NCBI RefSeq assembly: GCF_039614765.1
Contig: NZ_CP154879.1
Span: 744,001 to 808,000 of the forward strand
Reading direction: 5' to 3'
Origin: Castellaniella sp. MT123
GTDB lineage: Bacteria; Pseudomonadota; Gammaproteobacteria; Burkholderiales; Burkholderiaceae_B
DNA length: 64,000 bases
The notes under the pieces were generated by a model. The model ran no database searches and was not told where the DNA came from. It saw nothing but the letters and a program-made list of their open reading frames with translations. Shown here one piece after another: positions 24,669-34,413 of this stretch. Positions within the stretch are counted from its first letter, which is position 1, and each line of letters opens with the position of its first letter. The translations under genes and the position numbers were made by a program.

Positions 24669-26588
24669 ATGTCCGAACCGTCTTCTTCGATCGTCGATTC
24701 CAGTGCTTCCCGGTTGCAGGAACAGAGTCAGTCGGGCGGTCTGCCCGTGGCGCCCGACCTGGGCCTGAGCCTGGTCCAGGTCCGCATGCCGCGAGACGTG
24801 ACGCGGTTCGACTGGCGGCTGCTGCGCGTGATCGCCGTGTCCGTCGCGCTCGGGTTCGTGGCGGCACTGGTGGCCTGGGCGCTGATGCTGCTGATCGGCC
24901 TGATCACCAACTTGAGCTTTTATGGTGTCTGGTCCACGGCATTCTCCTCGCCGGCGGGCGCGGTGCCGCGCCTGGGTGCCTGGGTCATCGCGGTGCCGGT
25001 CGTGGGCGGGCTGATCGCCGGGGGCATGGCGCGCTGGGGCTCTAAGGCCATTCGCGGACACGGCATTCCCGAGGCGATGGAACAGGTTCTGCTCAACGAG
25101 TCCAGGATCCCGACGCGCATCACCCTGCTCAAGCCGCTGTCCTCGGCGGTGGTGATCGGCACGGGGGGGCCGTTTGGCGCCGAAGGACCGATCATCGCCA
25201 CCGGCGGTGCCCTGGGTTCGCTGATCGGTCAACTGATGAAAGTCACCGCCAGCGAACGCAAGGTGCTGCTGGCGGCGGGCGCGGCTGCCGGGATGGCAGC
25301 CGTCTTTGCCGCGCCGATTTCCGCCGTCACCCTGGCCGTGGAGCTGCTGCTGTTCGAGCTGCGTGGGCGTTCCCTGATCCCGGTGGCGCTGGCCTGCGTG
25401 ACGGCGACCGGCATGCGCGATCTGCTCATGGGATCCACGCCGGTGTTCCTGATGGATACCGTGACCACCCCGGGAGGCGGCGCACTGGCCGCCTACGTGT
25501 TGATCGGCGCCCTGATCGGGGTGATCAGCGTGGCGGTTACCCACCTGGTCTATGCCATCGAGGATGGCTTCGAGCGCCTGCCCGTGCACTGGATGTGGTG
25601 GCCCGCGCTGGGTGCCGTGGTTGTGGGCGTGGTGGGTTGGGTCGCGCCGCTGACCCTGGGCGTGGGCTACACCAATATCGAGGACATCCTTAATGGCCGG
25701 CTGGCCATGGGGGCGCTGGCCTGGCTGTGTGTGATGAAGTTCATCTCCTGGTCGATCTGCCTGGGCAGCGGTACCTCGGGGGGCACCCTGGCTCCGCTGT
25801 TCACGATCGGCGGAGCGCTGGGGGCGATGCTCGGGCTACTGCTGGCGCACGCCATGCCCTGGCTGGGCATCGATCCCCGTATTGCCGCCCTGATCGGGAT
25901 GGCGGCACTGTTCGCCGGTGCCTCGCGCGCCCTGCTGACCACGGTGATCTTTGCCCTGGAAACCACGGGTCAGCCGGCTGGGCTGCTGCCGCTGCTGGGC
26001 GCCTGCACCGCAGCCTATCTGATTTCGGTCATGATGATGCGCAACACCATCATGACCGAAAAGATCGCGCGGCGCGGTGTCCGGGTGCCGTCGGAATACA
26101 AGGAGGACTACCTGGAGCGGATCCTCGTGGGGGCCGCTTGCGCCCGGGATGTGGCGACGTTGCGCGCCGGGCAGACAATCGGTGAAATCCGCCGCTGGAT
26201 CGCCCAGGGTGGGAAAGGCACCCAGCACCAGGGTTATCCGGTGCTGGATGCGCAGGATCGCGTCCTGGGGATTCTGACCCGGCGCACGTTTTTCGATGCC
26301 CAGTGGTCGGATCAGGCCCGCCTGGGCGATCTGATCCACCGCCCGCCGGTCGTCATCACGCCCGATCACACGCTGCGGCAGGCGGCCGACCACATGGCGA
26401 TCGAGAATGTGGGGCGCCTGCTGGTGGTGGACGCCGATGATCCGACGCGCATGCTGGGGATACTGACCCGGGGTGACGTGATTGCCGCGCATACGCGGCG
26501 AATTCGGGAAAACGCCCGGGTGCGCCGCGAGATCAGCCTGCATACCTGGCGGCGAATGCGTGCGCGCCGCCGCCGTGCGCGGGGTTGA
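24669..26588 (+). CDS. ClC-type chloride channel/antiporter with C-terminal CBS pair
   Basis: A 639-residue protein: a ClC membrane core (about 55-470) and two CBS domains (about 485-620). The three ion-path motifs are recognisable: GHGIPEAMEQVLL, GGPFGAEGPIIATGGALG (with the gating Glu) and GSGTSGGTLAPLFTIGGALGAMLG. The CBS part shows LGILTRRTFFDAQWSD and MLGILTRGDVIAAH, usual for nucleotide-sensing regulation. It may move chloride, fluoride or nitrate-like anions; selectivity cannot be read. It ends 9 nt before the convergent yicC stop. The N-terminus is Ser/Gln-rich and cytoplasmic. Confidence 0.88.
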   Translation: MSEPSSSIVDSSASRLQEQSQSGGLPVAPDLGLSLVQVRMPRDVTRFDWRLLRVIAVSVALGFVAALVAWALMLLIGLITNLSFYGVWSTAFSSPAGAVPRLGAWVIAVPVVGGLIAGGMARWGSKAIRGHGIPEAMEQVLLNESRIPTRITLLKPLSSAVVIGTGGPFGAEGPIIATGGALGSLIGQLMKVTASERKVLLAAGAAAGMAAVFAAPISAVTLAVELLLFELRGRSLIPVALACVTATGMRDLLMGSTPVFLMDTVTTPGGGALAAYVLIGALIGVISVAVTHLVYAIEDGFERLPVHWMWWPALGAVVVGVVGWVAPLTLGVGYTNIEDILNGRLAMGALAWLCVMKFISWSICLGSGTSGGTLAPLFTIGGALGAMLGLLLAHAMPWLGIDPRIAALIGMAALFAGASRALLTTVIFALETTGQPAGLLPLLGACTAAYLISVMMMRNTIMTEKIARRGVRVPSEYKEDYLERILVGAACARDVATLRAGQTIGEIRRWIAQGGKGTQHQGYPVLDAQDRVLGILTRRTFFDAQWSDQARLGDLIHRPPVVITPDHTLRQAADHMAIENVGRLLVVDADDPTRMLGILTRGDVIAAHTRRIRENARVRREISLHTWRRMRARRRRARG

Positions 26589-26597
26589 ACAGGGCCG

Positions 26598-27506
26598 TTA
26601 CTCGATGTTCTGCGCCTGTTCGCGCATCTGTTCGATGAGCAGCTTCAAATCGATGGCCGCCTGAGTGCCCGACAGGGCAGCCGCCTTCGAGCCCAGCGTG
26701 TTGGCTTCGCGATTCATTTCCTGGAAGAGAAAGTCCAGGCGTTTGCCGCTGCCGCGTGCCGCCGACGCGTGGTTGCCTCCCAGGATGTCGCGCAATTCCT
26801 GCAGATGGGACCGCAGCCGGGTGAGTTCCTCGGCCACGTCCACCCGCAGCCCGAAGAGGCTGGCTTCCTGGGCGATGCGCGCCGACAGTTCCGCGCCGCC
26901 GATGGCGGCGAATCCGTCGGGGCTGGCGGCCATCAAGGCTTCGCGCAGCCGCTGGGCGATACGGTCCTGGTGTGCCTGCACCACCGTGGGCAGTTCGCCT
27001 TCGACCTGTTGGACGATGGCCGCGATCTCGTCGGCCATTCCCAGCATGGCCTGGGCGAGGCGCGCGCCTTCGCGCTCGCGGGCGGCCTGGAATTCTTCCA
27101 GGGCCTGTAAGCACGCCTGTTCGCACAGTGGCATCCAGTCGTCCGGATCCAGACCGCTGCGCGCCAGCCCTTCGCGAGGCAGCTCCGCCAGGGTCGGTGC
27201 GGGCAGATCGGGGATATAGCGCCGCGCCCAGGCGAGCTGTTCGGCCAGCCCCTGGACGGCCAGCGCGTCGATTGGGCGCAGGGCTTCACGTTCGGTGACG
27301 CTGTAGCTCAGTTTGATCTCGACTTTGCCACGCAGGGCATGGCGGGTGGCGAGTTCGCGGACCTGGCCCTCGGCGAAGCGCAAGTCCTCGGGAATCCGCA
27401 GGCTGAGGTCCAGGAAGCGGTTGTTGACGCTGCGGACTTCGACGGCCAGAGCGCCCTGTTCGGCTTCCAGGCGGCTTGCGCCATAAGCGGTCATGCTGCG
27501 GATCAT
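26598..27506 (-). CDS. yicC: YicC-family endoribonuclease
   Basis: A 302-residue YicC protein: MIRSMTAYGASRLEAEQGALAVEVRSVNNRFLDLSLRIPEDLRF at the N-terminus and the C-terminal (DUF1732) segment RLDFLFQEMNREANTLGSKA...DLKLLIEQMREQAQNIE. Both family domains are complete. YicC proteins are endoribonucleases that act in RNA turnover. It is divergent from rph across 62 nt, a neighbour pair seen in many proteobacteria. Confidence 0.95.
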   Translation of the reverse strand: MIRSMTAYGASRLEAEQGALAVEVRSVNNRFLDLSLRIPEDLRFAEGQVRELATRHALRGKVEIKLSYSVTEREALRPIDALAVQGLAEQLAWARRYIPDLPAPTLAELPREGLARSGLDPDDWMPLCEQACLQALEEFQAAREREGARLAQAMLGMADEIAAIVQQVEGELPTVVQAHQDRIAQRLREALMAASPDGFAAIGGAELSARIAQEASLFGLRVDVAEELTRLRSHLQELRDILGGNHASAARGSGKRLDFLFQEMNREANTLGSKAAALSGTQAAIDLKLLIEQMREQAQNIE

Positions 27507-27568
27507 CGGCGTGGCCTCTTGATTCTCTACAATAGGGGATTCATTGTAGTCCGCCCGGAGTTCCGTTC

Positions 27569-28315
27569 ATGACCCATCCCGCCCGCCCGGCCGCTCGTCC
27601 CTCGGGACGCGCCGCCGATGTCCTGCGTCCCGTCCAGCTGTTGACCGGTTATACGCGCCATGCCGAGGGTTCGGTGCTGGCCTGCATGGGCGACACCCAG
27701 GTGCTGTGCACCGCCAGTGTGCTCGAGAAGGTACCGCCCTTCCTGAAGGGCAAGGGACAGGGATGGGTGACCGCCGAATACGGCATGCTGCCTCGGGCCA
27801 CCCACACCCGGGGCGAACGCGAAGCCGCCCGCGGCAAGCAAAGCGGCCGCACCCAGGAAATCCAGCGCCTGATCGGCCGCAGCCTGCGCGCCGTCTTCGA
27901 CTTGCAGGCCCTGGGCGAGCGAACACTACAGCTGGACTGCGATGTGCTGCAGGCCGACGGCGGCACGCGTTGCGCCAGCGTCACCGGGGCCTGGCTGGCC
28001 GCCGCTCTGGCGGTGCGCGGCCTTGCTGCGCGGGGTCTGTTGGCCGGCAATCCGTTGCGGGGACAGGTGGCTGCCGTCTCGGTGGGCCTGGTCGGTGGCG
28101 TACCCGTGCTGGATCTGGATTATCAGGAAGATTCCGGCTGCGACACGGACATGAACGTGGTCATGACCGGCGAGGGCAATTTTGTCGAAGTTCAGGGAAC
28201 GGGCGAGGGCGGCAGTTTCCGCCGTCAGGAACTCGATGACCTGCTGGATCTGGCCGGCACCGGAATCCGCCAACTGATCCGGGCGCAGGCCCAGGCTCTT
28301 GAGGCCGCGCCATGA
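27569..28315 (+). CDS. rph: Ribonuclease PH
   Basis: A 248-residue phosphorolytic 3'-exoribonuclease. Motifs: [74 protein letters not shown] (phosphate-binding Arg residues), [19 protein letters not shown] and [20 protein letters not shown]. It trims tRNA precursor 3' ends using phosphate. It overlaps rdgB by 4 nt, forming rph-rdgB-hemW, a common proteobacterial cluster. The N-terminal 15 residues are longer than in E. coli and Ala/Pro/Arg-rich. Confidence 0.97.
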   Translation: MTHPARPAARPSGRAADVLRPVQLLTGYTRHAEGSVLACMGDTQVLCTASVLEKVPPFLKGKGQGWVTAEYGMLPRATHTRGEREAARGKQSGRTQEIQRLIGRSLRAVFDLQALGERTLQLDCDVLQADGGTRCASVTGAWLAAALAVRGLAARGLLAGNPLRGQVAAVSVGLVGGVPVLDLDYQEDSGCDTDMNVVMTGEGNFVEVQGTGEGGSFRRQELDDLLDLAGTGIRQLIRAQAQALEAAP

Positions 28316-28929
28316 ACCGTGTCGTCCTCGCCTCGAACAATCCTGGCAAACTGAAGGAATTTTCCGCCAGTCTGGCCGCAGCCGGGATCGAGATGGTGCC
28401 GCAGGGCGCGCTCGGCGTACCCGAGGCCGAAGAGCCCTTCGGTACCTTCGTCGAGAATGCTCTGGCCAAGGCTCGTCACGCCAGCCGGCTCACCGGTCTG
28501 CCGGCCCTGGCAGACGATTCCGGCCTGTGCGTCCGTGCCCTGAAGGGCGAACCTGGCGTGCATTCGGCGCGCTATGCCACGCAGGCGGATGGCACCCGCT
28601 CGGACGCGGCGAACAATGCCCGGTTGGTGTCCGAGATGGCCGGGCAGGCGGATCGTCGCGGCTGCTACGTTGCGGTGCTCGTCTACATCCGCAGTGCCGA
28701 TGACCCGCGTCCCATCGTGGTCGAGGGCAGCTGGGAAGGCGAGGTCCTGCCCGAACCGCGAGGCGCCAATGGCTTTGGCTATGATCCGTATTTCTATCTG
28801 CCGGACCTGGGCGTGACTGCGGCTGAATTGCCACTGGAACGGAAAAACAGGCTCAGCCACCGCGCGAGTGCCCTGCGTGCGCTGCTGCAGGCCCTGCGTG
28901 ACGAATATCAGAATCGGGATGCATCATGA
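28312..28929 (+). CDS. rdgB: XTP/dITP pyrophosphatase (RdgB/HAM1)
   Basis: A 205-residue Ham1 family enzyme: [24 protein letters not shown], the catalytic stretch [27 protein letters not shown], and late [23 protein letters not shown] followed by [11 protein letters not shown]. It hydrolyses non-canonical purine triphosphates (ITP, XTP) to keep them out of DNA and RNA. It overlaps rph by 4 nt before and hemW by 4 nt after. Confidence 0.96.
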   Translation: MNRVVLASNNPGKLKEFSASLAAAGIEMVPQGALGVPEAEEPFGTFVENALAKARHASRLTGLPALADDSGLCVRALKGEPGVHSARYATQADGTRSDAANNARLVSEMAGQADRRGCYVAVLVYIRSADDPRPIVVEGSWEGEVLPEPRGANGFGYDPYFYLPDLGVTAAELPLERKNRLSHRASALRALLQALRDEYQNRDAS

Positions 28930-30146
28930 AAAAGCTGGTGCGCGTTCCGCAATCCGATCACCGTGATGATGGCCGCCCGGGTGTCCGGGGGCGGCAGGGC
29001 CTGGCGGCGCTGCCGCCGCTGTCCATTTACGTGCACGTGCCCTGGTGCGTGCATAAATGTCCCTATTGCGATTTCAATTCACACGAACGCACGGGTGAAC
29101 TCCCCGAAGAGGATTACCTGCGGGCGTTGCAGGCAGATCTGGAACAGGCCTTGCCCGATGTCTGGGGGCGCCCTGTATCGACCGTGTTTTTCGGCGGCGG
29201 CACGCCCAGTCTGCTGTCGGCCGATGCCATCGACCGGATCATCGGTATGTTGCGCTCCATGCTGAACCTGCCGCCCGATGTCGAGATCACCCTCGAGGCC
29301 AACCCGGGGACCGCCGAAGCCGGCCGGTTCCAGGGGTATGCGCAGGCTGGGGTCAATCGCATTTCCCTGGGCATCCAGAGCTTCGACGACGACAAGCTGA
29401 AGCGCCTGGGCCGGATTCACGATGCCGCCCAGGCCCGGGCAGCCATCGGAATGGCCCAGCGCGCCGTGGACCGCGTCAATCTGGACCTGATGTTCGCACT
29501 GCCGCAACAGACCCTGGCCGAATGCGAACGGGATGTTCGCGAAGCCATCTCGTTTGGCACCGGCCACCTGTCGCTATATCACCTGACGCTCGAACCGAAC
29601 ACCGTGTTCGCCAAATACCCGCCCCGGCTGCCGGATGACGAACTGAGCGCCACCATGCAGGACCAGGCGGCCGAACTGGCCGAGTCCGCCGGGTTCGAGC
29701 GCTACGAGGTGTCCGCCTATGCGCGGCCCGGCCAGATCTGCCAGCACAACCTGAACTATTGGCAGTTCGGCGATTACCTGGGAATCGGTCCGGGGGCCCA
29801 CTCGAAGATCTCGTTCCAGGACCGGATCACGCGGCAGGCCCGGGCCCGGATGCCCGATGCCTGGATGCGGCTGGTGCTGGAGGGCGAGGGCCGGCATGTC
29901 GTCGAGCGCCGCGAACTGGATCACCAGGACCTGGGTTTCGAATTCATGCTCAACGCGCTACGCTTGAAGCAAGGGGTCGAAGGCGGACTCTTCATCGAGC
30001 GCACTGGGTTGTCCCTGATGTCCGTCTTGCCCGCCATGCGTCGCGCGGTGGATCGTGGACTGCTGGAACCAGGCCTGGAGCGCATCCGGGCCACGGCTCA
30101 AGGCTGGCGTTTCCTGAACGATCTGCAGATGGAATTCCTGGCTTGA
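28926..30146 (+). CDS. hemW: HemW-type radical SAM protein
   Basis: A 406-residue radical SAM enzyme. The cluster motif CVHKCPYC is at Cys41, Cys45 and Cys48, followed by DFNSHE as in HemW rather than the aromatic residue of HemN. Other family signatures are FFGGGTPSLL, ITLEANPGT, GVNRISLGIQSFDDDKLKRLGRIHDAAQA and YEVSAYARPG. HemW acts as a haem chaperone; older annotation calls it an anaerobic coproporphyrinogen III oxidase. The N-terminus is about 25 residues longer than usual, so a later start is possible, but the 4-nt overlap with rdgB supports this one. Confidence 0.93.
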   Translation: MKKLVRVPQSDHRDDGRPGVRGRQGLAALPPLSIYVHVPWCVHKCPYCDFNSHERTGELPEEDYLRALQADLEQALPDVWGRPVSTVFFGGGTPSLLSADAIDRIIGMLRSMLNLPPDVEITLEANPGTAEAGRFQGYAQAGVNRISLGIQSFDDDKLKRLGRIHDAAQARAAIGMAQRAVDRVNLDLMFALPQQTLAECERDVREAISFGTGHLSLYHLTLEPNTVFAKYPPRLPDDELSATMQDQAAELAESAGFERYEVSAYARPGQICQHNLNYWQFGDYLGIGPGAHSKISFQDRITRQARARMPDAWMRLVLEGEGRHVVERRELDHQDLGFEFMLNALRLKQGVEGGLFIERTGLSLMSVLPAMRRAVDRGLLEPGLERIRATAQGWRFLNDLQMEFLA

Positions 30147-30193
30147 TCGCGGATATCGCCTGGCGGCCGTTTGCGTTGCCTGACGCGCTGTGA

Positions 30194-30317
30194 TGCACCA
30201 TTTTGTGGCGACAATCCGGATCAGCTGCCCTACAATATGCACCACTATGGTGCATATTGTGCTTCAAGCGGTGCAGCCTCAGTTGCACCGTGCTCCTTCA
30301 CAGTGCCATGATGCACC
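30194..30317 (+). promoter_or_regulatory. NtrC-binding site cluster upstream of glnA
   Basis: A near-ideal NtrC site lies at 30238-30254: TGCACC, 5 nt, GGTGCA. It is embedded in a perfect 11-bp-arm palindrome (30234-30258). Further TGCACC/GGTGCA hexamers stand at 30194, 30270, 30284 and 30312. The perfect site is about 100 nt upstream of the sigma-54 promoter, a normal enhancer position. Confidence 0.85.
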
Positions 30318-30350
30318 CGCCTTACCCTCGAAGCACGCTCGACCGAAAAC

Positions 30351-30366
30351 TGGCACGAGGTTTGCT
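30351..30366 (+). promoter_or_regulatory. Sigma-54 promoter of glnA
   Basis: TGGCACG (30351-30357), 4 nt, then TTGCT (30362-30366) matches the -24/-12 consensus exactly, with GG and GC at the invariant positions. The glnA start follows 90 nt downstream. It needs RpoN and an activator such as NtrC. Confidence 0.92.
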
Positions 30367-30455
30367 TATCTTGTCATCGAGGACGCACGCCGCGTCATCG
30401 AGAGCAACGTCTCTGGCTTGATCTTCCTTACACACATTTTGGCGCAGGAGCCTGT

Positions 30456-31868
30456 ATGTCCACCCCCGAAAACGTCGTCCAGATGATTGCCGAACGCGAA
30501 GTGGCGTTCGTGGATTTCCGCTTTACCGACACCCTAGGTCGGGAACACCATCTGACGGTCCCCGCCAGCCAGGTGGATGAAGACCGCATGGAGTCCGGTG
30601 TGGCGTTCGATGGTTCGTCCCTGCCTGGCTGGAAGGGCATCGAGGCCTCCGACATGATTCTGGTTCCCGACGCCGGCACCGCGCGTCTGGACCCCTTCCG
30701 CGAGGAAACCACGCTGATCCTCACCTGCGACGTGGTCGAGCCTTCCGATCTGAAAGGATACGACCGTGATCCTCGCTCGCTGGCGCGCCGCGCCGAGGCT
30801 TACCTGAAATCCAGCGGGCTGGGCGATACCGCCTACTTCGGGCCGGAACCTGAATTCTTCGTCTTCGACGGCATCAGCTGGAAGTCCGACATGTCCGGCA
30901 GCTTCGTGAAGATCCATTCGAACGAAGGCGCCTGGTCCAATGCCGATGACGCCAATGGCACCAACCTGGGCTATCGCCCGGCGATCAAGGGCGGCTATGT
31001 GCCGGTGCCTCCCGTCGATTCCTTCATGGACATGCGCTCCGAAATGTGCCTGCTGATGGAGCAGATGGGTGTGCCGGTCGAGGTCCACCACCACGAAGTC
31101 GCCAATGCGGGCCAGCTGGAAATCGGCACACGCTTCAGCACCCTGGTGCAGCGCGCCGACTGGACCCAGACCATGAAATACGTGATCCGTAACGTGGCGC
31201 ATGTCTACGGCAAGACGGCCACCTTCATGCCCAAGCCCATCGTCGGCGACAATGGCTCGGGCATGCACGTGCACCAGTCCATCTGGAAGGAAGGCCAGAA
31301 CCTGTTCGCCGGCAACGGTTACGGTGGCCTGTCGGAATTCGCGCTGTATTACATCGGCGGCATCATCCACCACGCACGTGCGCTCAACGCGATCACGAAT
31401 CCGTCCACCAATTCCTACAAGCGCCTGGTGCCGCACTACGAGGCCCCGGTGAAACTCGCCTACTCGGCGCGCAACCGCTCGGCCTCGATCCGGATTCCCT
31501 ACGTCAGCAACCCCAAGGCCCGCCGCGTCGAATCGCGCTTCCCGGATCCTCTGGCCAATCCGTACCTGGCTTTCTCGGCCCTGATGATGGCCGGTCTGGA
31601 TGGCGTGCAGAACAAGATCCACCCGGGCGATCCGGCCGACAAGAATCTGTACGACCTGCCGCCCGAAGAAGACGCGAAGATCCCGACCGTATGTTCTTCG
31701 CTCGAACAGGCGCTGGAATCTCTGGACCGCGACCGCGAATTCCTGACGCGTGGCGGGGTGTTCAGCAACGACCTGCTGGATGCCTACCTGGATCTGAAAG
31801 CCAACGAGCTGGATCGTTTGCGCGTCACGCCGCACCCCGTCGAGTTCGACATGTACTACACGCTCTAG
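30456..31868 (+). CDS. glnA: Glutamine synthetase type I
   Basis: A 470-residue GSI-beta enzyme. Signatures are [36 protein letters not shown] (metal-binding Glu), [11 protein letters not shown]-type [54 protein letters not shown] and the adenylylation loop [10 protein letters not shown] with Tyr399. It joins ammonia to glutamate. The adenylylation Tyr indicates post-translational control by GlnE. It stands first in glnA-ntrB-ntrC and is driven by the sigma-54 promoter upstream. Confidence 0.98.
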   Translation: MSTPENVVQMIAEREVAFVDFRFTDTLGREHHLTVPASQVDEDRMESGVAFDGSSLPGWKGIEASDMILVPDAGTARLDPFREETTLILTCDVVEPSDLKGYDRDPRSLARRAEAYLKSSGLGDTAYFGPEPEFFVFDGISWKSDMSGSFVKIHSNEGAWSNADDANGTNLGYRPAIKGGYVPVPPVDSFMDMRSEMCLLMEQMGVPVEVHHHEVANAGQLEIGTRFSTLVQRADWTQTMKYVIRNVAHVYGKTATFMPKPIVGDNGSGMHVHQSIWKEGQNLFAGNGYGGLSEFALYYIGGIIHHARALNAITNPSTNSYKRLVPHYEAPVKLAYSARNRSASIRIPYVSNPKARRVESRFPDPLANPYLAFSALMMAGLDGVQNKIHPGDPADKNLYDLPPEEDAKIPTVCSSLEQALESLDRDREFLTRGGVFSNDLLDAYLDLKANELDRLRVTPHPVEFDMYYTL

Positions 31869-31876
31869 ATCGGGTC

Positions 31877-32830
31877 ATGGACACGTCCGGCTTCGAGCTG
31901 CTGCGAACGGCAGTGTTGCTGCTGGACGAGTCACAGCAGATCCGTCACGTCAACGGGGCAGCCGAGGAGCTCCTCGGCCTGTCCCGTCGTCAGCTCGTCG
32001 GACAGCCCGCTCACCCGTATCTGCAAACCTATGCCAGCGTCCTGAAGACTCCGCTTCAGGGGCCGGAATGGGCCTGGCTGATCGAGATTCCGGTCCACCA
32101 GGCGCTGCGGTTCGAAGACCTGCAGCAGGCACGCGCCGGCCAGGCCGCCCAGCGCGAAACCCTGCGCAATCTGGCGCACGAGGTGCGCAACCCGTTGGCG
32201 GGCTTACGGGCAGCCGCGCAGCTGCTGGAGATGGAGCTGACACGCGATGACTTGCGGGAATTTACCCGGGTCATCATCGACGAGGCCGATCGTCTGGCGG
32301 ATCTGGTGGCGCGCCTGGTGTCTCCCCAGCGTCAGGGGATCGAGCCCCGGAAATTCAACATCCACGAGATCTGCGAGCGCGCGCTGGCGCTGGTTCAGCT
32401 GGAGTTCGGCGAACGCATCGAGCTGGTGCGGGACTACGATGCGTCGGTTCCCGACATTCGGGCCGACCGCGACCGGCTGATGCAGGCCCTGCTGAATGTC
32501 GTGCGCAATGGCGCCCAGGCGTTGACGGAATCCACAGAGACCCGATCCCCGGTTCTGCGGCTGCGAACCCGCATCGTTCACCAGCCGGCGCTGCTGCGCG
32601 GCCAGCATCGCATGGGCCTGATGATCTCCGTCATGGACAACGGGCCGGGCGTGCCGGACGACTTGCGCGACAAGCTTTTCCATCCGCTGGTGACGGGGCG
32701 CGCGCAGGGAACAGGGCTGGGTCTGAACCTGGCGCAGGAATGCCTGCAGGCGCATGGTGGCCTGCTGGAGTTCGACTCGCAGCCGGGATACACCGAATTC
32801 CGGCTGTTATTACCACTGGATGCGCCATGA
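31877..32830 (+). CDS. glnL: Nitrogen regulation sensor kinase NtrB
   Basis: A 317-residue soluble histidine kinase. An N-terminal PAS-like domain (about 5-80) precedes the phospho-acceptor His101 in LAHEVRNPLAGLRAAAQLLE, then the N-box ALLNVVRNGAQAL, G1 box MDNGPGVPDDLRDKLFHPLVTG and GTGLGLNLAQECLQAHGG. No membrane segments, as expected for NtrB. It phosphorylates NtrC when nitrogen is limiting, under control of PII. Start chosen at 31877, 9 nt after glnA; the frame upstream is antisense-like inside glnA. Its stop overlaps ntrC by 4 nt. Confidence 0.95.
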   Translation: MDTSGFELLRTAVLLLDESQQIRHVNGAAEELLGLSRRQLVGQPAHPYLQTYASVLKTPLQGPEWAWLIEIPVHQALRFEDLQQARAGQAAQRETLRNLAHEVRNPLAGLRAAAQLLEMELTRDDLREFTRVIIDEADRLADLVARLVSPQRQGIEPRKFNIHEICERALALVQLEFGERIELVRDYDASVPDIRADRDRLMQALLNVVRNGAQALTESTETRSPVLRLRTRIVHQPALLRGQHRMGLMISVMDNGPGVPDDLRDKLFHPLVTGRAQGTGLGLNLAQECLQAHGGLLEFDSQPGYTEFRLLLPLDAP

Positions 32831-34389
32831 AGCCGATCTGGATCCTGGATGACGAGCCTGCCATGCGCTGGGTCCTGGAAAGGGCGCTGGACAAGGCCGG
32901 CTGGCCGGTGCGCTGCTTTGCCGAGAGCGCGGCCTTGCTGGCTGCCGTCGACGGCCTGGATGAGGCCAACGATCTCCAGGCGCCCGCCGTGCTGGTGTCC
33001 GACGTGCGCATGCCGGGTCCTGACGGACTGTCCGTGCTGGCCACGGTCCGCGAACGTTTGCCGCATCTGCCCGTCATCCTGATGACGGCCTACACCGATC
33101 TGGAAACCACCGTCGCGGCGTTCACGCAGGGGGCCTTCGACTATCTGGCCAAGCCCTTCGACATCCAGACAGCCGTCGATCTGATCGTGAGGGCGGCGCA
33201 GGCCGGGCCGGCCTCCGATGGGGTGCCGGCGCCGACACCGGTGGATACCAAGCCGTCGGCCGAGGACGCGTCGCGCGCCGGTGCGCCATCGGTCCTCGAA
33301 GGCGGCATGATGCCCTCGCGCTCGCCGGCCATGCAGGAGGTCTTCCGGGCCATCGGCCGGCTTGCCTTGTCCAGCGCGACGGTACTGATCACCGGCGAGT
33401 CCGGCACCGGCAAGGAACTGGTGGCTCGCGCCTTGCATCAGCACAGCCGCCGGGCGGATGGCCCCTTCGTGGCCGTGAACGCGGCGGCCATTCCGCGTGA
33501 TCTGCTGGAGGCCGAACTGTTCGGCCACGAGCGGGGCGCCTTCACCGGGGCCGTGCAGATGCGCAGAGGGCGATTCGAGGAGGCCGACGGCGGCACCTTG
33601 TTTCTGGACGAGATCGGCGACATGCCGGCCGAGCTGCAGACCCGCCTGCTGCGCGTGCTGGCGGAAAACAGCTTTTATCGGGTGGGTGGCAGCCGCTCTG
33701 TCCGGGTGGACGTGCGGATCGTGGCGGCGACCCATCAGCCGCTGGAACAGCGCGTGCAGGCCGGACTCTTTCGCGCCGACCTGTTCCATCGCCTCAACGT
33801 GATCCGCTTGCGCCTGCCTCCCTTGCGGGCCCGACGCGAGGACATCGCGTCGCTCGCCCGCCATTTCCTGATGCGCAGCGCGGCCGAGCTGGGCGTTCCG
33901 ATGCGCTCCCTCAGCGCCGAGGCGCTGCGATTCCTGGAGCGCTTCGATTATCCGGGCAACATCCGTCAGCTGGAAAATATCTGTCAGTGGCTGACGGTGA
34001 TGACGGCCAGCCCGCTCGTTCGCGCCGGCGATCTGCCTCCGGAGATCCGGGATGCCGCTTCGGACGGCACCGATGAGCCGCCCGCGGATGCGCAGATGGC
34101 GGGCACCGTCCACGCGCAGCCGGCTGCCGGACAGGACACCGGTACACCTGCCGACTGGCGGGACGCGTTGGCCGCCGACGTACGGCAGCGACTGCGGCGC
34201 CGCGAACCGGACGTGATGGAAACTCTGCGGCGTGATTTCGAACGGACCTTGCTGGGCATGGCCCTGCGCCATGCAGACGGACAACGGGGACGCGCGGCCG
34301 CCTGTCTGGGGATCGGCCGCAATACCTTGACCCGAAAATGCCAGGAACTGGGCCTCGAGGGCCCTCAGGATCCGGAACCGAAGTCCTGA
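32827..34389 (+). CDS. glnG: Nitrogen regulation response regulator NtrC
   Basis: A 520-residue sigma-54 activator. Receiver domain with phospho-acceptor Asp59 ([12 protein letters not shown]) and Lys108. AAA+ domain with Walker A GESGTGKE at 189-196 and the sigma-54 contact loop GAFTGA at 236-241, then [26 protein letters not shown]-terminal Fis-type helix-turn-helix around [22 protein letters not shown]. It is somewhat longer than E. coli NtrC (469) because of an extended linker after the receiver. It would activate glnA through the sites at 30.2 kb. Confidence 0.96.
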   Translation: MKPIWILDDEPAMRWVLERALDKAGWPVRCFAESAALLAAVDGLDEANDLQAPAVLVSDVRMPGPDGLSVLATVRERLPHLPVILMTAYTDLETTVAAFTQGAFDYLAKPFDIQTAVDLIVRAAQAGPASDGVPAPTPVDTKPSAEDASRAGAPSVLEGGMMPSRSPAMQEVFRAIGRLALSSATVLITGESGTGKELVARALHQHSRRADGPFVAVNAAAIPRDLLEAELFGHERGAFTGAVQMRRGRFEEADGGTLFLDEIGDMPAELQTRLLRVLAENSFYRVGGSRSVRVDVRIVAATHQPLEQRVQAGLFRADLFHRLNVIRLRLPPLRARREDIASLARHFLMRSAAELGVPMRSLSAEALRFLERFDYPGNIRQLENICQWLTVMTASPLVRAGDLPPEIRDAASDGTDEPPADAQMAGTVHAQPAAGQDTGTPADWRDALAADVRQRLRRREPDVMETLRRDFERTLLGMALRHADGQRGRAAACLGIGRNTLTRKCQELGLEGPQDPEPKS

Positions 34390-34413
34390 AATCCGGACTA
34401 CGCAACCGGCTTT

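Larger units (their letters stand above)
30147..30455 (+). other. glnA control region
   Basis: The 309-nt gap between hemW and glnA holds the NtrC cluster and the sigma-54 promoter listed separately. No gene is seen. The remaining 90 nt after the promoter form the untranslated leader. Confidence 0.7.

Noticed and set aside
32578-34284. Long - strand frame opposite ntrC
   Set aside because: Same reasoning: shadow of a GC-rich gene with full receiver, AAA+ and HTH domains on the other strand.
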